Source: Desulfovibrio sp. A2 (GTDB lineage: Bacteria > Desulfobacterota > Desulfovibrionia > Desulfovibrionales > Desulfovibrionaceae). Taken from it: a DNA stretch of 64,000 bases. A program made the position numbers and the translations under genes. The stretch is from contig NZ_AGFG01000019.1 in assembly GCF_000226255.1 (NCBI RefSeq), forward strand, positions 1 to 64,000, given 5' to 3'. Below are positions 27,528-35,168 of this stretch, piece by piece. Within the stretch, counting starts at the first letter, position 1. The number at the start of each line of letters is the position of its first letter. The notes beneath the pieces are model-generated. The model saw nothing but the letters and a program-made list of their open reading frames with translations, ran no database searches and was not told where the DNA came from.

Positions 27528-28838
27528 ATGAGCGAAACGGCAAAACCCAGGAAAGCGCACGCATCTCCGGCATCCGGAAAGAACGAACGGCCCGCGCGCG
27601 GGCGCCGCGCCGCGAAGGATGGCGCGAAAGATACCGGAAAAAAGGGCACGGGCACGGAGCCCTCAAAAGTGTATTTCACCGACATGCGGTGCAGGATCGG
27701 CACCAGCCTGCTCGACAAGATGGACAAGCTCATGCTGGCGGCGGGCATGGAGCGGATCAGCTTCCAGAACGCCTTCGTGGCCATCAAGATCCATTTCGGC
27801 GAGCCGGGCAACCTTGCGTTCCTGCGCCCCAATTTCGCCAAGTCCGTCGCGGACAGGGTGAAGAAGCTGGGCGGCATGCCCTTTCTGACCGATGCCAACA
27901 CGCTGTACGTGGGCCGCCGCAACAACGCCCTGCTGCACATGGACGCCGCCTATGAAAACGGCTTCACCCCGTTTTCCACCGGCTGCCACGTGGTCATCGC
28001 GGATGGCCTGAAGGGCGCGGACGAAGTGGAGGTACCCATCGAAGGCGGCGTGCACCTGAAAACCGCCAAGATCGGCAGGGCCATCATGGATGCCGACATC
28101 TTCATCTCCCTGAACCACTTCAAGGGGCATGAACTTACCGGCTTCGGCGGGGCCATCAAGAACATCGGCATGGGCAGCGGCAGCCGGGCCGGCAAGATGA
28201 TCATGCACAACAACGGCAAACCGCGCGTCGCCCACGACAAGTGCGTGGGCTGCAGCACCTGCGCCAGGTACTGCAACCAGGACGCCATCAGCTTCAACGA
28301 AGAAAAGAAGGCGTCCATCAACCACGAGTTGTGCGTGGGCTGCGGACGCTGCATCGCCACCTGCAACTTCGACGCGATAGACACGCCGTGGGAAGGCAGC
28401 AGCGACGACGTGAACATCCGGATGGTGGAATACGCCAAGGCCGTGCTGGACGGGCGTCCTCACTTCCACATCAGCGTGGTCAACCACGTCTCGCCGAACT
28501 GTGACTGCCACGGCGAAAACGATGCCGCCATCATTCCGGACATCGGCATCTTCGCCAGCTTCGACCCCGTGGCCCTGGACAAGGCCTGCATCGACGCGGT
28601 CAATGCCGCGCCGGTCATCCCCGGGTCGGCCCTGGGCGACAGGATAGGCGATCCGTTCAAGAGCGGGCCGAGCGACAAGGGGGCATCCGCCTGCGGCTGT
28701 GCCGGGCACTCCGGGCACGCCGGGCAGCACGACCATTTCCGCTTCATCCACCCCACCACCAACTGGCGGAGCCAGATCGAACATGCCGAGGCCATCGGGC
28801 TTGGCAGCGGAACCTACGAGTTGGTGACCATCAAGTAG
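27528..28838 (+). CDS. DUF362 protein with two [4Fe-4S] ferredoxin clusters
   Basis: The 436-aa product has a Lys/Ala-rich N-terminal leader (~50 residues) and then a DUF362 domain (KVYFTDMRCRIGTSLLDKM to FKGHELTGFGGAIKNIGMG). A bacterial ferredoxin insert follows with two CxxCxxCxxxC motifs: CVGCSTCARYCNQDAI and CVGCGRCIATCNFDAI near residues 240-290. DUF362 continues after it (FASFDPVALDKACIDAVN). The role of the family is unclear; it is common in anaerobes and thought to be an electron-transfer component. The C-terminus has a Gly/His/Cys stretch (GCAGHSGHAGQHDH) that could bind metal. The start at 27528 has a ggagg site 8 bases away. Confidence 0.88.
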   Translation: MSETAKPRKAHASPASGKNERPARGRRAAKDGAKDTGKKGTGTEPSKVYFTDMRCRIGTSLLDKMDKLMLAAGMERISFQNAFVAIKIHFGEPGNLAFLRPNFAKSVADRVKKLGGMPFLTDANTLYVGRRNNALLHMDAAYENGFTPFSTGCHVVIADGLKGADEVEVPIEGGVHLKTAKIGRAIMDADIFISLNHFKGHELTGFGGAIKNIGMGSGSRAGKMIMHNNGKPRVAHDKCVGCSTCARYCNQDAISFNEEKKASINHELCVGCGRCIATCNFDAIDTPWEGSSDDVNIRMVEYAKAVLDGRPHFHISVVNHVSPNCDCHGENDAAIIPDIGIFASFDPVALDKACIDAVNAAPVIPGSALGDRIGDPFKSGPSDKGASACGCAGHSGHAGQHDHFRFIHPTTNWRSQIEHAEAIGLGSGTYELVTIK

Positions 28839-28875
28839 CCATGCGCACGGGGCGGCATGCTGCCTGCGTGAAAAG

Positions 28876-28905
28876 AAAGGGGAGGGACCAAGGTCCCTCC
28901 CCTTT
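28876..28905. terminator. 14-bp perfect hairpin after the DUF362 gene
   Basis: aaaggggagggacc (28876-28889) pairs completely with 28892-28905 around a 2-nt loop. A-rich on the left and T-rich on the right, it can terminate both strands between the DUF362 and PfpI genes. Confidence 0.8.
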
Positions 28906-28919
28906 CGCATCACATTCGC

Positions 28920-28939
28920 CCGGCCCCGCGCGGGGCCGG
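28920..28939. repeat. 20-bp GC palindrome
   Basis: A continuous perfect palindrome of Cs and Gs (ccggccccgc and its complement) lies 43 bases beyond the PfpI stop. It may add to termination on the minus strand. Confidence 0.45.
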
Positions 28940-28982
28940 CTTTCGACTGGATGGCACCCGGTCGCCCCCGCGCGGGGCAGGA

Positions 28983-29507
28983 CTACCCGGCCGCCAGTTC
29001 GATGATGGCCTTGCAGAACGCGGGCAGGTCGTCGGGCTTGCGACTGCTGACCTGGTTGCGGTCCACCACCACCTCGGCGTTCTCCCAGATGGCCCCGGCA
29101 TTGATCAGGTCGTCCTTGATGCCGGGGGTGGAGGTGCAGCGAAAGCCGCGCATGATGCCCGCCGAAATGGGAATCCACCCGGCATGGCAGATGTGGGCCA
29201 CCACCTTGCCCGCCTCGTGCATGCGGCGGGTCAGTTCCAGCACCTTGGGGTCGCGGCGCAGCTTGTCCGGGGCGAAGCCGCCGCTGATGACCAGAAGGTC
29301 GAAGCTGACGTCCTCCATGTCGGCGATGGCTGCGTCGGCCTTGCAGGGGTAGCCGTTCTTGCCCGCGTAGGTGCGGCCCTTCTCCGGCCCGGCCACAACC
29401 ACTTCCGCGCCCTCTTCGATCAGGCGCAGCTTGGGATACCACAGTTCCAGGTCTTCATACACGTCGTCCACAAACATGAGGACGCGCTTTCCCTTCAGAC
29501 GTTCCAT
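28983..29507 (-). CDS. DJ-1/PfpI family protein
   Basis: This is a 174-aa single-domain protein of the DJ-1/PfpI class-I glutamine-amidotransferase-like fold. The nucleophile elbow AHICHAGW carries Cys107 followed by His108, as in PfpI-type proteases and Hsp31/YhbO-like deglycases. VLMFVDDVYEDLELWYPKLRL provides the usual Glu near residue 19. The ATG at 29507 follows a gggaggga site. It is probably a stress protein acting on damaged proteins or methylglyoxal; specificity cannot be read from sequence. A hairpin with a T tract lies 50 bases upstream of the gene. Confidence 0.85.
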   Translation of the reverse strand: MERLKGKRVLMFVDDVYEDLELWYPKLRLIEEGAEVVVAGPEKGRTYAGKNGYPCKADAAIADMEDVSFDLLVISGGFAPDKLRRDPKVLELTRRMHEAGKVVAHICHAGWIPISAGIMRGFRCTSTPGIKDDLINAGAIWENAEVVVDRNQVSSRKPDDLPAFCKAIIELAAG

Positions 29508-29556
29508 GTGTCCCTCCCGCCCCGCCCAGACGGGGCCGTCGATACGACCATCAAAC

Positions 29557-29581
29557 GAAAAGGGGCGGCTTTCGCCGCCCC
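29557..29581 (-). terminator. Minus-strand terminator or leader attenuator upstream of pfpI
   Basis: On the minus strand GGGGCGGC-GAAA-GCCGCCCC (29581-29562) is followed by TTTT (29561-29557): an ideal intrinsic terminator with a GNRA loop. It ends 50 bases before the PfpI ATG. It would stop read-through from the phn operon, or act as an attenuator in the PfpI leader. Confidence 0.75.
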
Positions 29582-29658
29582 GTGAACATCGCGCATAACA
29601 GCACAACCAATTCCCGGGGGCTGTTCACGCTATGAGGATTTTTGCTCTCTGACAAGGA

Positions 29659-29775
29659 AGAATGGTTTTTTATGGAGGGAGTGCGGCAGCCGTTAGACGA
29701 GTGCGCAGCACGAATCTTACGGATGGCGACCGCAACGCGATCTTATCGTATTCGGCCGGAATAAAAAACCATTCT
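29659..29775. repeat. 117-bp element bounded by perfect 15-bp inverted repeats
   Basis: agaatggttttttat (29659-29673) and ataaaaaaccattct (29761-29775) are exact complements, 87 bases apart. The arms are AT-rich in a GC-rich context. No target-site duplication is visible. A frame of 30 codons begins in the left arm (ATG 29672) and ends in the right (TAA 29762-29764). It lies between phnE and pfpI. Possible natures include a miniature mobile element, a structured RNA or paired protein-binding sites. Confidence 0.55.
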
Positions 29776-29815
29776 GACGCAGACAGAGGTCAAAAGGACC
29801 ATAGCGTTACAGCCC

Positions 29816-30610
29816 CTAGATGATGCGCTTGCGGATATGGGTGACGAACACTTCCGCGATGACCACCACCGCGAAGATGCATACCAGTATAAGCGCCACG
29901 CGGTCCCAATGGAACAGGTTGAGCGCCTCGTCGAGAGCCATGCCGATGCCGCCCGCGCCCACCAGCCCGATGACCGACGATTCGCGCACGTTGATGTCCC
30001 ACCGGAACAGGGCAATGCCCCAGAACGCCGGGGAAACCTGCGGCCAGTAACCCTTCAGGAACACGCTGATCCATGGCGCGCCCGCGGCGCGCAGCGCCTC
30101 GATGGGGCCGGAGGCGGATTCTTCCAGCGCCTCGCCGAACAGCTTGCCCACAAAACCGATGGAGCGAACGGCGATGGTCACCGTGCCCGCCAGCGTGCCG
30201 GGGCCGAACACCGCCACGAACAGCAGCGCCCAGACCAGCGTGTTGACCGAACGCGACGAAACCAGGATGAACGTGGCCAGCCAGTTCAGCACGGGCACGC
30301 GGCACACGTTGCTGGCCGCCATGATGCCCACGGGTATGGCAATGCCAAGGGTAAGGATGGTGCCCACCGTGGCGATGTGCAGCGTTTCCACCAGCACGGC
30401 GTGCACGCCGCGCTCGTAGTAGGCGAAGTCCACCGGCCACATGCGCTTGAACAGGTCGGCCACCTGTTCCGGGGCGTCCATGAGGAACTCGGGGATGATC
30501 TCCACCGTGCGCAGCGACCATGCGATCAGGATGCCCGCCACGAGAAACACCACGAAGCGCGCCATGCGCTCCGCCGGGGTGAAGCGTTGCCAGATGCGCG
30601 CCGCGCTCAT
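29816..30610 (-). CDS. phnE: Phosphonate-type ABC transporter permease PhnE (second copy)
   Basis: The 264-aa product is an inner-membrane permease with about six helices. It carries the PhnE-type cytoplasmic coupling loop EALEESASGPIEALRAAGAPWISVFLKG and the terminal motif VRESSVIGLVGAGGIGMALDEAL. It is the last gene of the operon; its ATG overlaps the stop of the other permease by 4 bases. Together with PhnC and PhnD it should import phosphonate, phosphite or a similar oxyanion. It differs enough from the upstream permease to suggest a heterodimeric channel rather than recent duplication. Confidence 0.93.
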   Translation of the reverse strand: MSAARIWQRFTPAERMARFVVFLVAGILIAWSLRTVEIIPEFLMDAPEQVADLFKRMWPVDFAYYERGVHAVLVETLHIATVGTILTLGIAIPVGIMAASNVCRVPVLNWLATFILVSSRSVNTLVWALLFVAVFGPGTLAGTVTIAVRSIGFVGKLFGEALEESASGPIEALRAAGAPWISVFLKGYWPQVSPAFWGIALFRWDINVRESSVIGLVGAGGIGMALDEALNLFHWDRVALILVCIFAVVVIAEVFVTHIRKRII

Positions 30611-31395
30611 TGGAACACCCCCTTCACCCGCACCGCCACGTACTCGGAAACCATGATCAGGGCGATGATGGCCAGCAGGATGGCGCACACGAAGCTGTAG
30701 TCGAAACGCTGGAACGCGGCGGCCAGGGTGCCGCCGATGCCGCCCGCGCCCACGATGCCGATCATGGTGGAGTTACGCAGGTTCGAGTCCACCTGGTAGG
30801 TGGAAAAGCCGATGAACCGGTTCAGCACCTGCGGCAACACGGCGAAGGTCAGCACCGAAAGAAACGGCGCGCCCGCCGCGCGGGCGGCCTCCACCGGCTT
30901 CAGCGAGATTTCCTCGATGGCCTCGGCGAACAGCTTGGCCACGAAGCCGATTGACGCGAAGATCAGCGTCAGGATGCCCGCCAGCGGGCCGAAGCCCACG
31001 GCCTTCACGAACAGGATGGCGAAGATCACCGGGTGGAACGAGCGGCACACGGCGATGAAGGCGCGCGCGGGCCAGGTCAGCCAGTCGGGCATCAGGTTGC
31101 GCGAGGCGCACAGCCCCACCGGCAGCGAAATCAGCACTCCGAACAGCGAGGAGATGAGCGCTATCTGCATCGACTCCAGCAGGTTGTCGATCAGCAGCTT
31201 CCAGCGCTTGAATTCCGGCGGAAACATGGCCCCCAGAAAACGCGCGCCGTTGTCCAGGCCCGCCAGCAGGCGGTCCCAGGAAATGTCTAGGATGGATACG
31301 GCGTACACGCAGTAGACCACGGCCAGCAGGTAGCCCAGGCGGGCCCACCAGTTGACCGCGAAGGGCGCGGGACGGGCGACGGTTGCAGCGCTCAT
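30607..31395 (-). CDS. phnE: Phosphonate-type ABC transporter permease PhnE (first copy)
   Basis: This 262-aa permease has about six membrane helices, the coupling loop [24 protein letters not shown] and the motif [24 protein letters not shown], which is diagnostic of the PhnE family. The start ATG overlaps the stop of phnC, and its own stop overlaps the next permease start. It pairs with PhnC as the ATPase. The presence of two phnE genes is common in phosphonate and phosphite operons. Confidence 0.94.
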   Translation of the reverse strand: MSAATVARPAPFAVNWWARLGYLLAVVYCVYAVSILDISWDRLLAGLDNGARFLGAMFPPEFKRWKLLIDNLLESMQIALISSLFGVLISLPVGLCASRNLMPDWLTWPARAFIAVCRSFHPVIFAILFVKAVGFGPLAGILTLIFASIGFVAKLFAEAIEEISLKPVEAARAAGAPFLSVLTFAVLPQVLNRFIGFSTYQVDSNLRNSTMIGIVGAGGIGGTLAAAFQRFDYSFVCAILLAIIALIMVSEYVAVRVKGVFQ

Positions 31396-32198
31396 GCCAG
31401 CCAATCCTCGCCGCCGTAGATGAGCTTGAGGTGCGCGTCGGTCAGGTCGCCGGGCACCCCGTCGAAGACCACTTCGCCCTTGGACATGCCGATGACCCGG
31501 TCGGCGAAGCGGCGGCCCAGGGACACGTCGTGGATGTTCACCAGCACGGGGATGTCGTTGGCGGCGGCAACCTCGCGCAACAGTTCCATGATTTCCACGG
31601 ACGTCTTGGGGTCCAGCGACGAGGTGGGCTCGTCCGCCAGCAGGATGTGCGGCTGCTGCATCACCGCGCGGGCGATGCCCACGCGCTGGCGCTGGCCGCC
31701 GGAAAGCTCGTCGGCGCGGGCACGGGCGAATTCGGTCAGCCCCACCATGTCCAGCAGGTCGTAGGCGCGCTCGATGTCCTCCTGCGGAAACTTGCGCAGC
31801 CAGGCGCGCCACGGCGAGATGTAGCCCAGGCGGCCGCAGAGCACGTTTTCCATCACCGACAGGCGCTCCACCAGGTTGTATTCCTGGAACACCATGCCGA
31901 TGCGCCGCCGCGCCGCGCGCAGGGCGGCCCCGCGCAGGGTGCAGATGTCCTGCCCGCTGACCAGGATGCGGCCGGACGTGGGCTCGATGAGCCGGTTGAT
32001 GCAGCGCAGCAGCGTGCTCTTGCCGGTGCCGGACGGGCCGATGATGGCGGTGGTGCACTGCCCGGCCACGGTCAGGCTGATGTTCTTGAGGACGGGCTTG
32101 CCGCGCGTGTATTCCTTGCGCAGGTTCTCGACGACGAGCGACTTGTCGCCGCCGGTACAGGCGGGGCGACGGGGACTGGTGGTGGAATCGGTTGCCAT
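31392..32198 (-). CDS. phnC: Phosphonate-type ABC transporter ATP-binding protein PhnC
   Basis: The 268-aa ATPase has Walker A ([11 protein letters not shown], near residue 55), the signature [15 protein letters not shown], Walker B ([13 protein letters not shown]) and the H-loop (VNIHDVSLG). The sequence [19 protein letters not shown] is typical for PhnC. I start it at ATG 32198 (MATDSTTSP); an open frame continues upstream and there is no strong ribosome site, so the true start may differ. It follows phnD after a 379-base gap containing a terminator-like hairpin, and is coupled to the permeases by 4-bp overlaps. Confidence 0.92.
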   Translation of the reverse strand: MATDSTTSPRRPACTGGDKSLVVENLRKEYTRGKPVLKNISLTVAGQCTTAIIGPSGTGKSTLLRCINRLIEPTSGRILVSGQDICTLRGAALRAARRRIGMVFQEYNLVERLSVMENVLCGRLGYISPWRAWLRKFPQEDIERAYDLLDMVGLTEFARARADELSGGQRQRVGIARAVMQQPHILLADEPTSSLDPKTSVEIMELLREVAAANDIPVLVNIHDVSLGRRFADRVIGMSKGEVVFDGVPGDLTDAHLKLIYGGEDWLA

Positions 32199-32532
32199 GT
32201 GCACGTTGCGTATTCCCAAGGCTACGGGTGAAGGCGCGGCCCGACGCAAGTCGGGGCGCACGACGGACGTATTGCCGACAGGCATGGCGCGTTCCCTGGC
32301 GGGATGCCCACTTCACTCCGCTGTGCGTCGCACGACGCACGCCCCGGAATGCGGATGGGCTTGGCCGGACCTTTCGACCTCGCGGTCAGGACGGGCGTGA
32401 CGACCTTGCGGCCCGATCGAACGTTCGACCTTGCCGTCTGGTCGGATTTTCGACCTTATGGCCGGGCCGCCAACGGCGCGCAGCGCGCATCCGTCCGGCG
32501 GCAGCGGCACCCCGTCCGCCGACAAACAGCAA
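32199..32532 (-). other. phnD-phnC intergenic with degenerate 25-bp tandem repeats
   Basis: This gap inside the phn operon has no gene. It contains four degenerate repeats starting with cgacct at 32375, 32401, 32426 and 32451 (period 25-26). They may form alternative RNA structures or hold protein sites. No promoter for phnC is obvious. Confidence 0.45.
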
Positions 32533-32565
32533 GACGGGTGCCAGACACTGCGCCCGGCACCCGTC
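32533..32565 (-). terminator. Hairpin between phnD and phnC
   Basis: gacgggtgcc (32533-32542) pairs perfectly with ggcacccgtc (32556-32565). On the minus strand it follows the phnD stop by 12 bases and precedes ttgctgtttg. It probably lowers expression of the membrane genes relative to the binding protein. Confidence 0.7.
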
Positions 32566-32577
32566 GTTCAGACAATA

Positions 32578-33633
32578 CTACTGCTTCTTGGCTTCGGCTT
32601 CCTGCTTCTTCTTGGCGGCCTCGGCGGCTTCCTTCTCGGCGATCTTCTGCAGACCGCTCTGGTTGAAGGTTTCGCCATTGGCTTCCGCGATGTCACGAAT
32701 GACCGCCCAGTCCTTCTGGTAGGTCACCGGGAAGAACCGGTCGGCCCCGCCGAAGGTCTTCTGCATTTCGGGGGTGAAGCGGTATTCGTTGAAGGCGGCG
32801 ACGATCTTCTTCACCAGTTCGGGGTTCAGGTCGTGTGCGTAGCCGAACGAAGACGTGGGAAACACGTCGCTCTGCCAGATGATGCGGTAGTCGGCCTCGT
32901 TGATGCGCCCGGCCTGGGCCATGCGCTTGAACACGTCGCCAGCCACGGGGGCGGCGTCGTAGTCGCCGTAGCCCACGCCCAGGATGGACTGGTCATGCTT
33001 GCCCGAGTAGACCACGGTGTAGTCCTTCTCGGGGGTGATGCCCAGCTTGGGGAACAGCGCGCGGGGGGCCAAGTTGCCCGAGTTGGACGAGGCGGAGGTA
33101 TGCGCCACCTTCTTGCCCTTCAGGTCGGCCATGGTCTGGATGGAGCTGTCCTTGCGCACGATCATCAGCAGGCGGTAGCCCTGGAAGCCTTCGGCGTCGC
33201 CCTTCACCGCCATGGGCACGTAGCCCGCCAAGTTGACGGCGTAGCAGGTGGGGCCGGTGGAGAAGCCCGCGATGTGCAGGCGGCCGGAACGCATGGCCTC
33301 CACTTCGGCGGCGTTGGACTGCACGGTGTAGTAGATCACCTTCTTGCCGGTGCGCTTTTCCAGGAAGGCCTGGAAGTCGGCGAAGGCGTCCTTGTAGACG
33401 GCGGGGTCTTCGACGGGGGTGTAGGTGAACACCAGCGTGCCCGGGTCCTTCCACTTGCCCTTGTCCTTGGGCGTGTCGGCCACAAGGTCCTTGTTCTCGT
33501 CGCAGAACATGTTGTCCAGCGAGCCACGGTTCGCGCAGTCATCGGCGGCCTTGGCGATATTGGCGGACATCACGCACAGGCCCACGGCCACGATGACCGG
33601 AGCGAGCAGCAACTGCATCCACTTCTTTGTCAT
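32578..33633 (-). CDS. phnD: Phosphonate/phosphite-type ABC transporter binding protein PhnD
   Basis: This 351-aa periplasmic protein has a signal peptide (MTKKWMQLLLAPVIVAVGLCVMSANIAKA) and the PhnD fold: LVFTYTPVEDPAVYKDAFADFQAFLEKRTGKKV, VEAMRSGRLHIAGFSTG and KVAHTSASSNSGNLAPRALF, where the Ser/Thr cluster binds the oxyanion. The C-terminus is a short charged helix of Lys/Glu/Ala. The ATG at 33633 has a gaggag site. It is the first gene of the operon, with a promoter ~90 bases upstream. Whether it prefers phosphonate, phosphite or another anion cannot be told here; no C-P lyase or phosphite dehydrogenase gene is nearby. Confidence 0.93.
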   Translation of the reverse strand: MTKKWMQLLLAPVIVAVGLCVMSANIAKAADDCANRGSLDNMFCDENKDLVADTPKDKGKWKDPGTLVFTYTPVEDPAVYKDAFADFQAFLEKRTGKKVIYYTVQSNAAEVEAMRSGRLHIAGFSTGPTCYAVNLAGYVPMAVKGDAEGFQGYRLLMIVRKDSSIQTMADLKGKKVAHTSASSNSGNLAPRALFPKLGITPEKDYTVVYSGKHDQSILGVGYGDYDAAPVAGDVFKRMAQAGRINEADYRIIWQSDVFPTSSFGYAHDLNPELVKKIVAAFNEYRFTPEMQKTFGGADRFFPVTYQKDWAVIRDIAEANGETFNQSGLQKIAEKEAAEAAKKKQEAEAKKQ

Positions 33634-33720
33634 TGCCTTCTCCTCGATTGGCGTTGACGTTGGAATGAACGGCCCTTGCGGCGCCTCATTTCCGTCACCG
33701 AAACGCCGCAAAATCGTCAC

Positions 33721-33748
33721 ATTATAATCCGGAGCCACGTATTCTCAA
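33721..33748 (-). promoter_or_regulatory. phnD: Promoter of the phn operon
   Basis: On the minus strand TTGAGA (33748-33743) and a consensus TATAAT (33726-33721) are 16 bp apart. The predicted start is ~80 bases before the phnD ATG. Two cgtcac copies lie 22 bp apart just downstream (33693 and 33715) and could be regulator half-sites. Confidence 0.65.
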
Positions 33749-33879
33749 AGCATTTTTTCCCCGCCGGACATGCGGCGGAAACGGGCCGGGCCAACCTGGC
33801 AACCCTGCCAGAACGCGGCGCGGCGGAGCAAGCGACATTCCGATGGCGGGCGTCGGCAAGACAGCCACGGGTCGCGGGC

Positions 33880-34647
33880 CTACAACCCGCCAAGGTCGTC
33901 CACCACCAGGGCTGGCTGGCGTTGCAGCGCGGCCAAATCCTCGCGCCGGGTCTCGCCGCTGAGCACGAGGATGAAATCCATGCCCGCGTTTTCCGCCAGC
34001 AGCTTGTCGGTGTAGATGCGGTCGCCCACCATGGCCATCTCGTGCGGCTGGTACTTTTGCAACAGCGAACGCAGCAGAATGGTGTTGGGCTTGCCGAACA
34101 CCACGTCCGGCGTGCGCCCCGTGGCCGCCTCGTACAGGGCCATGAAGCTGCCCGCGTCGGGCAGCGGGCCCTGCGGCGAAGGACACACCCTGTCGGCGTG
34201 GGTGGCCAGGAAGGCCACGTCCGGGCGTTGCAGCAGCAGGCACGATTCCGTGAGCTTGCGGTAGGTCAGTTCGGTGTCGTAGCCCAGCAGCACGGCCTGG
34301 CAGTCATCCCCGGCGGTGAACGCGATGTCGGGCATGCGTTCGCGCAGGAAGGCCGTGAAGTTGGCGTTGCCCACCGGGTACACCCGGGTGATGCCGTGTT
34401 CGCGCAGATGGTCCACCAGCGGCAGCAGCGGCGAGAGCATACGGTCGAGCCCGATGTGGATGCCCATGCCCGCCAGCTTGGCCGTGTAGTCGGCAAGGTT
34501 CTTGGAGGTGTTGTTGGTCAGGAACTGGATGTCGCGTACCCCCAGGTTGCGGCGGATGAAGTCCACCGTGCCGGGAATGGGCCTGTCGCCCAGGTACACC
34601 GTTCCGTCCAGGTCGAAGATGATGCAGCGCTTCTGGTCGAGATTCAT
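33880..34647 (-). CDS. HAD-IIA family phosphatase (NagD-like)
   Basis: The 255-aa product has HAD motif I (IIFDLDGTVYLGD, nucleophile Asp near residue 12), motif II (FLTNNTSKN) and motif III/IV (FGKPNTILL and MAMVGDRIYTDKLLAENAGM). The arrangement with the C2 cap is that of the NagD/PNP-type IIA group, which act on small phosphates such as UMP, p-nitrophenyl phosphate or 2-phosphoglycolate. The substrate is not evident. It is transcribed separately from its neighbours and faces away from the FakA-DegV gene. Confidence 0.9.
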   Translation of the reverse strand: MNLDQKRCIIFDLDGTVYLGDRPIPGTVDFIRRNLGVRDIQFLTNNTSKNLADYTAKLAGMGIHIGLDRMLSPLLPLVDHLREHGITRVYPVGNANFTAFLRERMPDIAFTAGDDCQAVLLGYDTELTYRKLTESCLLLQRPDVAFLATHADRVCPSPQGPLPDAGSFMALYEAATGRTPDVVFGKPNTILLRSLLQKYQPHEMAMVGDRIYTDKLLAENAGMDFILVLSGETRREDLAALQRQPALVVDDLGGL

Positions 34648-35011
34648 GAGTTGTCCGTGGGTGCGGTGCGTATGGTATTTTAAGGATGCGCGGCGCGGGG
34701 CCGCCGGGATGCTTGGGAGACCTCGGCCCCCTGCGGAGGTACTGGCGCGGCAAAGGCGGCGATGCGGGCGAAGAGGTTCGGCGCTGTTGTCCGACAACCC
34801 GCTGCCCCCCACTCGCGGACACCCCGCTGGCGCGGCAGATCCGGCGTATGCCCGGCAAGCCTGACCCCGGCGGGCCGAAACGCTTCCCGGCAGCATGTCG
34901 CACGCCCGGCCCCCTGCGTCAACGACGGCGGCCCGGTTTTGCGGGGCGGGGGGCTTCCCCGCACCTCACAGCATGCATGTTTCCCTTCCATTGCAGAGTG
35001 TTACAACAATG
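34648..35011. other. Intergenic region between HAD and FakA-DegV genes
   Basis: GC-rich at first, then AT-rich from about 34970. No gene is supported. It must hold the promoters of both divergent genes; only the right-hand one is visible. Confidence 0.4.
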
Positions 35012-35040
35012 TTGCAGTGACACGGCAACTCCATTATAGC
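35012..35040 (+). promoter_or_regulatory. Candidate promoter of the FakA-DegV gene
   Basis: TTGCAG (35012-35017) and TATAGC (35035-35040) are 17 bp apart. A second ttgcag lies at 34991-34996 and a small dyad caaca-a-tgttg lies between them, which could bind a regulator. Confidence 0.5.
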
Positions 35041-35168
35041 TAACGCGCCGCGCGGGCCAGCCGCATCACGGGGCGCGCCCGGCATCCCCCACGGGGGCAC
35101 CGCATGCCCCGCCACACGGCATGCCGCGCGCCGAGAACACACCTTGCCCCGCCAGGAGCGATCCCACT

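Noticed and set aside
29672..29764. 30-codon frame inside the inverted-repeat element
   Set aside because: Plausible start, but too short to distinguish from chance; kept only as a note.
30775..30800. tRNA T-arm-like gttcgagtcc
   Set aside because: It lies in the phnE coding sequence and no acceptor stem or other arms can be built around it.
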